From: Warburgia ugandensis | Lineage: Eukaryota; Streptophyta; Magnoliopsida; Canellales; Canellaceae | NCBI GenBank assembly: GCA_035236585.1 | Contig: CP141139.1 | Span: 34,171,217-34,235,216 of the forward strand | Direction of reading: 5' to 3' | Length of the DNA: 64,000 nt | Part shown: positions 1 to 11,954 of the stretch, one piece after another | Layout of the letters: each line of letters starts with the position of its first letter | Numbering within the stretch: the stretch's first letter is position 1 | Program-made: the position numbers and the translations under genes | The notes under the pieces: model-generated | What the model saw: the letters and a program-made list of their open reading frames with translations, nothing else | Database searches by the model: none | What the model was told of the DNA's origin: nothing

Positions 1-216
1 TCAAACGGTCCAAACACTTTATTTACTTGATTTCTTAAGAACCACTTTAGCTTGTTAGATAGTTTAGTAACTATTTTAGTTATATTACATGTTAGCAAAA
101 TTTTAATCCACACATTTCAGCAATTTTCTTAATCATGAACCATGCACACAAATCCATGGGTCATGCACATGGTGATTGGGTGGTTTGTCTTTAAGTGGTT
201 TATTGTTCTCTTGTTT
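1..216. other. AT-rich intergenic sequence
   Basis: No gene, RNA or complete repeat recognised. The sequence is T-rich and similar in style to the tandem duplication that follows, so it may be the decayed flank of the same retroelement. Confidence 0.4.
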
Positions 217-1272
217 CATGATAGTTTAGCATTACTTTTTTAGTTATTTGCATCATAGTTTAGCTTTAGAATGTTTCTTTGTTTAGTTTTAGAATGTTTT
301 AGTTTTAGAAAGTTATAGCATTAGGAAAGTGTTAGTTTAGGAAAGTTTTATTTTTTCCAAGTTTCCTTAATTAAAGCTTCATAGAATCATTCATTTTAGT
401 TTAGAATTATTATTTTTTAATTTAATGCATGTTAGTTAGTAAAGTTTCTAATTCCATTGGAAATCTTTATTTTTAGAAAGTTTCCTTTGGCTCATGTGTC
501 TAATTTTATGCATGTTTCTCATTTCATGTTGTTTAAATTCCATATTTATCAAAGCAAACTTTCTTTAGCTAAGCTAAGAAGCTTAAATAAGATCAAATCA
601 ATTGGAAATTCCTTAAGATTTCTCATGGGATAGACCTCTCTCACATGCAATTAATACTTTGATTTGTGAGTTTGCGAGTAATTTTAAAGTTACATCACCT
701 AGCCTAAGAGAGATTGGTTTTGATTTAGCTAGTAAAGCAAATAACATGATAGTTTATCATTACTTGTTTTGTTATTTTCATCATATTTAGATTTAGCACT
801 TTGCTTTGTTTAGTTTTAGAATGTTTTATTTTGAGAAAGTTTTAGGATTAGTACAGTGTTAGTTTAGGAAAGTTTCATTTTTAGCAAGTTTCCTTAATTA
901 AAGCTTCTTAGAATCATTCATTTTATTTTAGCATTTATTTATTTATTTAATGCATGTTAGTTAGAAAATCTTCTAATACAATTGAAAATATTTATTTTTA
1001 AAAAGTTTCCTTTGGCTCATGTGTCTAATTTTATGCATGTTTCTCATTTCATGTTGTTTAAATTTCAAGCTTATCAAAATAATCATTCTTTAGCTAAGCT
1101 AAGCAACTTAAATAAGATCAAATCAACTGAAGATTCCTTGAGATTCCTCAAGGGATCGACCCCTCTCACATGCAATTATTACTTTGATTTGTGAGTTTGA
1201 GAGTAATTTTAAAGCTACACCACCTAGCCTAAGAGAGATTGGCTTTAATTTAATAAGGAAAGCAAATAACAT
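217..1272. repeat. 525-bp tandem duplication, two diverged copies
   Basis: Two direct copies lie head to tail, about 217-741 and 742-1272. Landmarks recur with a 525-bp offset: 'tttcctttggctcatgtgtc' at 481 and 1006, and the 'gggat.gacc.ctctcacatg' segment at 625 and 1150. The copies differ by many substitutions and small indels, so the duplication is old. The GGGATCGACCCCTCTCACATG segment resembles the end of a gypsy-type LTR just before the primer site, so the block may derive from an LTR. That origin is inference; no primer site or coding remnant is visible beside it. Short open frames inside it are not credible genes. Confidence 0.75.
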
Positions 1273-2130
1273 GAAAAAGAAAACATGCATTGGAGTTACT
1301 AGATGTTATTACCAGACACGTTAACAAACAAAAGAAAAGAGGAAGCAATCAAGCACTTGTAAGATCGTGCTTGTCAACTTTGATTCCTCTGAATGAATAC
1401 CACCAACGCTAGGGTTTGGACATGAATAACTTAATTCTGCAAAAAATAATGAAAATTGGTCATGAAAATAATTAATAAACAGCAGTAACCCCCCTACCCC
1501 TTTCCATAATATAGTTTCCCATTGGCCACAAACACTCCGGAACCCAATTCCCCTCCTCCCACCTAACCCCACCCAGCTCCTTCCCATTGCCCACCCGAAC
1601 CCCACCCCACCCCCTAACCCAACTCCTTCCCACCGCTTGCTTGCCCGAACCCAGCAATCGCCCCTCCTCCTCCAACGCCCACCCCATTGTTGACCAGCTA
1701 GGTACGTACTGCCCCTCTTCTCCTCTCCTTCCTTGTTTCTCTTCTCCTCTTCTTTCTTCTTCGTTGATTTTTCTCTACGTAAGATGGGAATGGCAGGGAA
1801 GTCTATTTTGGGATTTTAATATGGGTAAAATTTTAAAGTCATTTTTATGAAAATGACTTTAAAAGTATACAATTTTTTAATAAATTTTAAGGGCTCAGGG
1901 TTAAGATTCAAAGTAAGGGTTCAGGGTGTGTACGTAAGTGTTCAAGGAATAGGGTTGGCGGTTAGAGTTAAGTGCTCAGGCTTAAGGCTTAGGGTTAGGG
2001 TTCATGGTTGATCTACACTTAATTAATTTTAAATGAATATATATATTTGATTAACACTAAGATTCCAAAGTTTACTTGGGCCACAAAATATTATATAAAC
2101 ACTCTTAATAACTAAAAATGTGCGATAACC
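1273..2130. other. Intergenic, with C-rich tract and degenerate TTAGGG-like stretch
   Basis: 1490-1740 is C/T-rich, with many CCC and CCACCC runs, and has no supported coding potential. 1890-2010 contains degenerate repeats of the type AGGGTT/CAGGGTT. 1832-1872 holds two copies of the palindromic motif AAAGTC...GACTTTAAAAGT that also fills the CACTA-like region near 52.3 and 56 kb. No gene seen. Confidence 0.5.
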
Positions 2131-2210
2131 AAAGAAGTATAAAAACTATACTAATAAAAGAATATTAAACAAAGAAGTATAAAAACTATACTAATAAAAG
2201 AATATTAAAC
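2131..2210. repeat. Exact 40-bp tandem duplication
   Basis: The 40-bp unit beginning AAAGAAGTATAAAAACTA is present twice in direct succession (2131-2170 and 2171-2210) without a mismatch, so the duplication is recent or slippage-derived. The flanks are unremarkable AT-rich DNA. Confidence 0.95.
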
Positions 2211-2703
2211 AAAATAAGATGATAAATTAATTATGAAGTAGGAATGTGGGGGTGCTAGCTTAAACTTTCGTGTCCATTTCCTGACCTGTGTGTGTCAGAG
2301 TTGTTTCTATATTAACGTTAATTTTCTTGACACCAAATTCACATAATTCAAACATTTGTAAATTTTTATTTAAGAATCAAAGATGTTAAATAATTAGTAC
2401 GATAAATTTAGGATGTCTATCTCTTTTGTTGTTACATTTGTTATACATAAAGAAGTCATTTATTTTTTAAACAACTTTTAAAGTGTAGACTTTTAAAGTG
2501 TCATTTATTTGTAGTTAAGTTGGATGAGATGCACTTGTAAGAAGGAGATTACCTACAATTAAAGAACCTAAAAGATCACACCTCAAACTTTTTGTAGTAG
2601 GAACTAAAAAGTCAAAAGAATAGAAGAGAGACAAGGTATCTTTCTATTTGGTGTATGACACAAATTGCGAAAGTTTTATGGGAGTTTCTTTAACTCAACC
2701 AAA

Positions 2704-2726
2704 ATATATATATATATATATATATA
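2704..2726. repeat. (AT)n microsatellite
   Basis: About 11 AT dinucleotides, immediately left of a SINE fragment. Confidence 0.95.
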
Positions 2727-2728
2727 AG

Positions 2729-2790
2729 GACAGTCTGGTGCACAAAGCTCCTGCATATGAAAGGTCTAAGGAAGGGGTGGACCACAAGGG
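2729..2790 (-). mobile_element. SINE fragment, antisense, truncated
   Basis: The segment reading GGTGCACAAAGCTCCTGC, then AAGGAAGGGGTGGACCACAAGGG, matches the inner and 3' part of the tRNA-derived SINE found more completely at 54449-54623 (GGTGCATGAAGCTCCTGC...). The tRNA-like head is missing. The right edge passes directly into a (TATG)n tract, where the SINE would normally read a short TATG-containing stretch. Confidence 0.6.
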
Positions 2791-2834
2791 TATGTATGTA
2801 TGTATGTATGTATGTATGTATGTATGTATGTATG

Positions 2835-2864
<30 letters not shown>
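2791..2864. repeat. (TATG)18 microsatellite
   Basis: About 18 perfect TATG units. The tract starts exactly where the SINE consensus has a TATG-containing segment, which suggests expansion from the SINE body. Confidence 0.97.
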
Positions 2865-2865
<1 letters not shown>

Positions 2866-4202
2866 TATGGAGCAAAGATCCAACCAAATGGAATTCAAGT
2901 TAATCCTAATTCATTCGAAAAGAAAAATGGCTCCCTTATTCACTCTCTACAAGTTATTCAAGTATAGAAGAGACCTTTCTAGTTCAATTACTTTCTATTC
3001 AAGTTGGAGCCACCTCTACACAAAAAGAAGAAGATTGACTTATTGGGAAAACCTTGCAATCACAACAAGGGTATATTGATAAGGGATTCCATCATTTTGG
3101 TAGGTATGTTCTTGATCTTGAGATCTTTAATATGACTAGGGTTTTTCATGTAATATGATAGTCTTGATAATATAAAATTAAAATTGACTACAAATCCTAG
3201 ATTGGGCCTGAATGTTATGCTATGTCCCAATGAACACTATCCTCCCATGACCCACTAGATCATACTCTTCTACAATTTGTTTGTCATTTCTATCCAAACT
3301 ATTCAATTGTAAATGGGGTATAGATACATGACTTAAATTTGTTCATTTGAACTTAATAGATAGTTTCTATAAAATGTTCCAGAAAATTAATGAGCAATGT
3401 TAGGGAATACCTCCCTATTTGCAAGCTTCATATTTAGGTCTTGATAGCTTATAATTGCATATGGAGTTTTAAACCCACACATGTCAACCACGTTTTAAAC
3501 AACCAAACAAAAGATTCTTGTTTTTCATCTAAAATAAGATCACACTTTGGAAGATATGCTTGACAGTGGTAGTTTACTCCTACAAAGGAGGAAAGGGTAT
3601 ACGATGTGTGTTTATAACATAAATACTATCGAAAAAGATTATATCTCCGAAGTGTAGTAGTCAATCCTTCACTTTAAGTTAGTGCAAAAGATAGACTTTA
3701 ACCCATGCTCATTATCATAGTCAATCGAAATGGGTAAAAAAGAAGGGCTAAATCTAGCTTCTATGACTATTAATGGTGCAATTCCATCTAATAATAGAGT
3801 TGGACTGCTCTAATTTCAACAAAATTGCAACTAGACAATTTTGGGGTTATGTTCTAGCATTAAAGACTAGAACTGCATTGTTTGATTCTCAATGCTTATC
3901 AATTGTATAACCTAAACAAACTTCATAATATTTATCTAATTTGATGGAAGTTGCTATGAAAATGTAGCCTACTCTTGTAAACTCATTTAAAGTGCCACAT
4001 GCCAAACAAAATGTGTCCTTATATATAATAATTAGTTAAGAACCTAAATATCATACCTCACAAGCATGCTTAGTTGTTATGTTCTTATTTTTCTCATGGT
4101 TACATGACAAAATCTTATTCATACATAGATCGATCTCAAGACATAATAATTTAGAAGTTAAAATTTTAGTTCTTTAATTATAAATAGACATGGAAACTCA
4201 TA
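2865..4202. other. Intergenic, nothing recognised
   Basis: AT-rich unique-looking DNA between the microsatellite and the Athila-like element. No open frame with a recognisable domain, no RNA gene and no terminal repeats were seen. It ends with CTTTT at 4203-4207, the left target-site duplication of the next element. Confidence 0.5.
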
Positions 4203-4207
4203 CTTTT

Positions 4208-4612
4208 TGTTGATTGTTTAACCACAAGTGCACGGGCTATTGTACTGTAGCTTATGCAAGTACGGGTCGATCCCATGAGGACTTGATTTAAAATGATGGA
4301 ATTTTAAATAAAATTCAATTAATAAAAGAACCATAACAAAGACTATTCTAGAATTAAATTAACAATAAAATAAAATTCAAATTTATTCAACTATTGCAAT
4401 GTACACAATTATTAATTCCAAAGAAAACAGAGAACAAAACTAAATAATCTGTCATGGATATCACTGTCCTGGCTTGCACTGTCCCTGGATAGTCAAAAAG
4501 AGGATAAAACAGAACCGGGACATAGATGTAAATAAAATAAAGACCCAGATGGAATTAAACAGGGAGCAGAGTTGGTATTCTTAAGATCTGTTAGGGGGAG
4601 ATCTGTTATGGT
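4208..4612 (-). repeat. 3' LTR remnant of the Athila-like element
   Basis: This segment aligns with 8619-9020, about 93% identical by eye, starting at TGTTGATTGTTT on the + strand. Homology stops near 4605-4612 (AGATCTGTTATGG against AGATTTGTAAATT), where sequence from pol begins. Only the last ~405 bp of a ~2.16-kb LTR remain. The right LTR carries an extra 12 bp (AAATTC direct repeat) near 8785. Confidence 0.9.
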
Positions 4613-5527
4613 CCATCCTATATCACCTTTGTGTTCTTTTAAAGTGTCTATTAACTTTTCCTCCTAAGATGTTTCTAATTGGGAGGAAATTATTACAAGA
4701 AAAGCCTCTTTGTCTCCTAAAAAGGCATATTTTAAATCTGATGGTAAAGATTTCAATTCAAGCTTAGGAGGTTCTATGAATGATGGAAGGGGAGTGGACT
4801 CCCTCAATGGAAGGTCCTCGAAAGGAGGTTTCCATTTTTCTGTTTCCATGATAGGAACAGAATCAAGGAGGGCATTAACTTCCTCTATTAATGCATCCTC
4901 ATTAAACTCATTAAAATGGGTCAAACAGTCCTTAAGTAGGTTCGACAAGGAAGATGATTGAAACTGATCTTGCACAACTGAATTGATCATGTTAACACTG
5001 TGCAAATCATTAGTAGTTTCACCATGTTGCTTACAAATGTTAAAGATGTTTAGCTCTAATGTCATATTGCCAAAGGATAGTTTCATGACACCATTTCTAC
5101 AGTTGATTAAGGCATTGGACGTAGCCAAAAATAGTCATCCCAGGATGACTGGTATTTCATTCTTCTCATTCACCACCAGTTGTGTATCTAGAACTAGAAA
5201 ATCTATAGGGAAACAAAATTGTTCTACCTGGACTAACACATCCACTATTACCCCTCTCGGTATTTTTACAAAACGATCAGCTAGCTGGAGCGTAGTAGAT
5301 GTAGGTTTCAGTTCACCCAGACCTAACTGTTCGTATACCGAGTATGGTAATAAGTTTACACTAGATCCTAAATCAAGAAGAGCTTGGTTAATCTTGTAGC
5401 TGCCAATAATGCCAGTAAGAGTGGGGCAATCAGGATCTTTGTACTTTGGTAGTGTATGGTGTTGAAGAATAGAACTAACCTGTTCAGTCAAAAATGCCTT
5501 CTTCTGGACATTCAATTTTCTCTTCAT
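4613..5527 (-). pseudogene. Athila-like protease and N-terminal pol remnant
   Basis: The frame starting at 5527 encodes a retropepsin-like protease with the aspartic-protease core LLDLGSSVNLLPYSVY followed by QLGLGELKPT, ending near 5135 at IPVILG. A frameshift of the LGRPF-type junction follows. The next frame (5128-4664) continues with ATSNALINCRNGVMKL, then an acidic linker and the PPKLELKSLPSDLKYAFLGD segment that in this lineage lies just upstream of reverse transcriptase. The sequence stops there at the internal deletion, so no RT, RNase H or integrase motif exists. In a working element the protease would process the gag-pol polyprotein inside virus-like particles; here it is inactive. 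A one-base frameshift also separates it from gag at 5524-5527. Confidence 0.85.
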
Positions 5528-7330
5528 GGTGCTAAGTCTTTTAAGAATTTAGCATATAATGGGATTTGTTTTATAGCATCTAAGATAAGTATGATGATCT
5601 TGACTTGCTTGAAAATCTCTAAAATCTCATCATTAGAGGCAAACTTTGGGGCTTGACGCAACCTTTGAGGAAATGGAGCAGGTATAGGACATGGATCAAC
5701 AAGTGAAACAGGGTCCTTTTGTTTTGAGTTTTCTTTAACTTTTGTGGATTTTTCTACCTTTTCAGTCTTTTGAGGCTCATCTTTCTCAATTCTTTTACCA
5801 CTCCTAAGAATGGTGACAGCCTTAGTTTGTTCCACAGTAGAGTTAGATGTTTCATCAGATGCTTTAGTGCTAATCGCATGCACTCCCTTACGGTTTGCTT
5901 GTGGTTGAGCTGGGAACTTTCCTTTTTCCATACTTTGCATCATTTGACTCATCATGTTTTTTAGTTCATTCACAGACTTTTCTAATTGAGAAATTTTCTT
6001 TTCCTGCTTCTGAGTAACTTGATTATCCTCTACATGCCTTTTGGGTGGGGGCAACTAAGGTCCAAGAGAATGAGGTTGATGAGTTTGGTATGGGGGTGGA
6101 GCAAGTAGTCCTTGGTTTGGTTGTTGATGACTCTGGTATGGGCCTGGTTGTGAGACATTTGCATTAGGTCCATTTCTCCAACTGAAATTGGATGGTTTCT
6201 CTAGTTGGGATTATATGTCTCTGAATGTGGGGAGAAATGTCTTTTATAATTATTGAGTGCATTAGCCTAATCATGAAGTACATCTTGAAAAGCAGGGATT
6301 GTAGGACATTCCTAAGTAAGATGTGATGTACTTTCACAAATGCTACATACTTGTTCATCATTAATTGAGGTTTTCTTCCGCATTTCCATGGATTCTACTT
6401 TTCTAACTAAGGTTGCCACTTTGGCACTGATTTCATCTTTTTCAGACATGGCATACATGCCTACCCTTGTAGATGTGGTCGTGGGCTTGGGTCTATCTGG
6501 ATGTTCTACTCTTTCTGAATCAGCCCAGGTCTGTGCACTTTTAGCTAGCCATTCCAAATACTCCTCTGCCTCATCTGGTTGTTTGTTTAGAAAATTACCA
6601 TTACACATCATCTTTACAAACTGGTGCATGTCAGAATTTAGTCCTTCATAAAAGAAGGTGGGCAAGTGAGTTATAGTTCTTTGAACCTTTCCCAGCATTG
6701 ATAGAATGATTCTTTATCCTTTTGGGTAAAGTTCATTATCTTGCGGCGAAGTGTATTTGTTTTATGGGTAGGGAAAAACTTCTTTAAGAATTCCTTAGTC
6801 ATTTCATTTTACATTCTTATGGAACCTGATGGTAGTGCATTAAACCACATTTTTGCTTTTTCCTTTAAAGAGAAAGGAAATAGCTTAAGCCTAATAGCGT
6901 CAAGACCTACATTTTGTGTTCTCTGGGTACTACATACCTCATCAAATTCTTTAAGGTGCAAGTAAGGACTCTCACTATCTAAACCATGAAATTTGGGAAG
7001 TAATTGGATTACTCCTGTTTTTAATTCTAATGCACCATCATTCTGAGGAAGAATTACACAGGATGGTGTGCTGGTGTGTGTAGGCTGAAGGTAGTCTTTT
7101 AAAGTTTTACCACGAAAGTTTTGATAACCCTTAATATTATCATCCCCATGTTCACTCTATTGGTCCCACTCCCTATTGTTTCTTCTCCAATCTCTATTTG
7201 GTTGATGATTATTCCTCCTTGGTGGAGGTTGATATTCATCTTCCATCAAGGGTGGTGGGTCCTCATTCATGATGAGTGGAGCCCCTTGACTTCCATGGGG
7301 TGAATTACCCCTTGAGCGTTGATCAGTCAT
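5524..7330 (-). pseudogene. Athila-like gag pseudogene
   Basis: The best start is the ATG at 7330 (MTDQRSRGNSPHG...). Homology then runs through a retrotransposon gag domain with HLKEFDEVCSTQ, RLKLFPFSLKEKAKMWF, the ESFYQCWERFKEL motif and FYEGLNSDMHQFVKMMCNGN. A CCHC zinc knuckle CSICESTSHLT.EC follows near 6310-6360, then a basic C-terminal part with TILRSGKRIE near 5800. Stops interrupt it near 7158 (after WDQ), near 6808, near 6676 and inside the knuckle, and there is a frameshift near 6690. Gag would form the capsid of the element. The copy at 62208-63984 is the same gene on the other strand and is more decayed. Open frames on the opposite strand here are shadows. Confidence 0.85.
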
Positions 7331-8618
7331 AGATGTGGTCTGATCTTGTTGTATGTCTTTTTTGGTCGTACTTGACTAACCTTCCTGTTTTATCGCATCT
7401 CCAAAAGTGCATACAAGGGAAGCTTCTTTTTGTTTTTTGTTTTTTGTTGTTTTTTTTGTCTTTGAGAAAACTAACCTAAATGATGCAACCTAACTTCTAG
7501 AATGATGCGCAAACAAAAGTCATTCTAAGGCTAATAAGCAGCAATATATTTGACTCTCTTGGATTTGTGTGGGGACGACATTTTTTATTAGCCTAGACTA
7601 GTACTCCTCCTCTCTTTAGGAGTTGACAACTGCTTACCAGTTACGTTCTGTCCAAAGTGGTTAATACAACCCTCGTGTAAGGAGGCGTTTAGACCTCAAC
7701 AAACGTCAATAGGAGGTGGGGGAAGAGCAAGGCTCTATTAGATAACCCCCAATAACCACAGTGATCAAAAGCCACTGGACTGACAGTAAATTGCATCCTA
7801 TTAAGAGGGTCCTACGAGCATGTGATGGCCTTATAGGTCTCTTCTAATTGATTTTAAATTAATGTGAAAGGAACGTTTGCGCGCTTGAGGTGATTATCCT
7901 AAGTGGGCAAAGAGGTGGTGATGAAATCTACCCTTGATCTTATGCGGGTAGGGTGCCCTTACTAATTAATTTCACACACCATGACAATTCGATCAGCATA
8001 TAAATCACCTTAAAACATTAAACATGCCCTAAGAATGCAATTAAAAGCAGTAAACTAATGCAAAATCCTAAAATGCAACAATTATTAAAAAGATTCTTTT
8101 TATATGAATTACACTAACAAACAATGCAAATTATTCTAAATGCAAACCCTAATCTAGGAAATAAATGAGTGAGAAAACTTACAGTGAGGTTTTTTATGAA
8201 GATCAAGTGTGGGCCACCTTATCCCACACTTGCCTTGTATTATACAATCCTTTAAATTTTAAAATGAAAATGAAAATTTACAAGGATCCTCACTACAAGA
8301 TTCACTCAAAAGAAAAAAGAAAGTCCTATTCTAGGAAAGCAAGGAAATTTCCATTTTGGTGAAGATCCACTTGCTAAATTCCTCCACTTTCCAATTTTCT
8401 GAAAAATAAAATTAGAAATTAGTACCAAATTCAGGAAACAAGGTGATAATGCCCTAAAAACAATTAAAAATTAAACCTTAAATATCCTAAAATGCTAAAA
8501 ATTGCAATTCCTTTTTTTCTGGATTTTTTGATTTTTTATGATTTTTATGATGTTTTGGATTTTTAATTAAATTTTATGAAAACTCCTTTCCAAGTCCCCG
8601 ACAACGGCGCTAAAAACT
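7331..8618 (-). other. 5' leader and primer-binding site of the Athila-like element
   Basis: Untranslated leader between the 5' LTR and gag. The primer-binding site is at 8612-8595 on the minus strand, reading TAGCGCCGTTGTCGGGGA; compared with the Athila-type TGGCGCCGTTGCCGGGGA it has two changes. That type is complementary to the 3' end of tRNA-Asp (from memory). The leader is homologous to 61013-62207 of the second element and, in part, to 34440-34870. 7425-7460 is a T-rich run. No gene. Confidence 0.75.
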
Positions 8619-10782
<2,164 letters not shown>

Positions 10783-10787
10783 CTTTT

Positions 10788-11949
10788 ACTACTCATATTT
10801 TCACTTTCTAATATAAACTTTGCAAATTGTTAAGTTAGACAATAATGCTTTTTCAAAGTTTGATTAGGAATGGTAAAGACGAGTTATTACAATTCTCCAT
10901 AACAATAATTTGTCAATCTAGAAAGCACTAACAAACAAAAGAGTGTCATTTTGAACTAAGCATAGCACATGAAATCAAATAAAAGTAAGCAACTAACTCC
11001 AGCTAGTGACGTGACTTGTGAGTTAAGGCATAAAAAGGATCTCCAATCCTTGAATTGCAACAAGAAAAGACCTATCAAAGAGTTGGATTGTGGAAAAAAA
11101 AAGTGTGTTTTTTCCCCTACATAATTTGCATTGAAAAGTCTAATTTTCTTTTACTAACTTATGGGGGACAAAATAAATTGAGGGTTTCTTTGGTCTTATA
11201 AAACTTGACCTAAAAAGGCGAATTTACCCTATAGTAAAGTAAAGTTTAATGTGCAATGCTAAAGGTGCTTTTCTTTTGATAAACCTAAAACCCTAGAGGT
11301 ACTCTAGTTTAATTATTTAATTGTTTGTTCTAGTCTGGTTTACTGGCATAAAATTGGAATTAGGCCAAATTTAATTTAGTTTTATTAGTAAAGAATTGGA
11401 ATTGGACCATTGGTTCCAACTAAAGGACTAGAACTTCATTTTTTGGACCAATTCTTGCTGGTCTTCAATTCTTTGGTCCTCTTTGACTACCCTACTGTAT
11501 ATGTATTGTCATTTTTACATATCCATTAAATGGCACTATGTAGCATTTCCATTTTTGCTACTCTTTTTTCCTCATTGGTATCATTAGAACAAGCTTGTGA
11601 TGTGTATGTTACTTCTTACCCTTTAACTTTTGACTACCCCCATTTGATGAATATGTTGAGGACCAAGGCCACATTATGTTTCTTTGCCTCTCAACTTCCA
11701 GTATAAGCATTTGAGACCTAAACAAAGGGGATAAATCTGATTGGAGCACATGCTTTTACTCCAAATGCAACTCATGTATCTTCCACAATTGACTATTTAA
11801 GTCAGTCCTCAATTTTACGAAGCTGGGTTATACACTGTATGGTAACACTATCAAAACAACCATCAAAGGTAGAAGGGAGGTTGCTATCTATTAAATTAAA
11901 CTAAGACATATGTAACATTGATAGTGATGAGGCAAGTTTCATATGTAGT
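10788..11949. other. Intergenic, nothing recognised
   Basis: AT-rich sequence between the Athila-like element and the solo LTR. No coding domain, RNA gene or paired terminal repeats were seen. It ends with ACATT (11950-11954), the left target duplication of the next element. Confidence 0.5.
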
Positions 11950-11954
11950 ACATT

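Noticed and set aside
1890..2010. Degenerate TTAGGG/CAGGGTT repeats as an interstitial telomere
   Set aside because: Units are irregular and do not match the plant TTTAGGG repeat over more than one or two units.
2648..3079. 143-codon frame with MYVC repeats
   Set aside because: Produced by (TATG)n; flanking parts show no domain.
4710..6651. Plus-strand open frames of 64-138 codons over the Athila-like gag/protease
   Set aside because: The minus strand carries recognisable gag and protease motifs; these are shadows.
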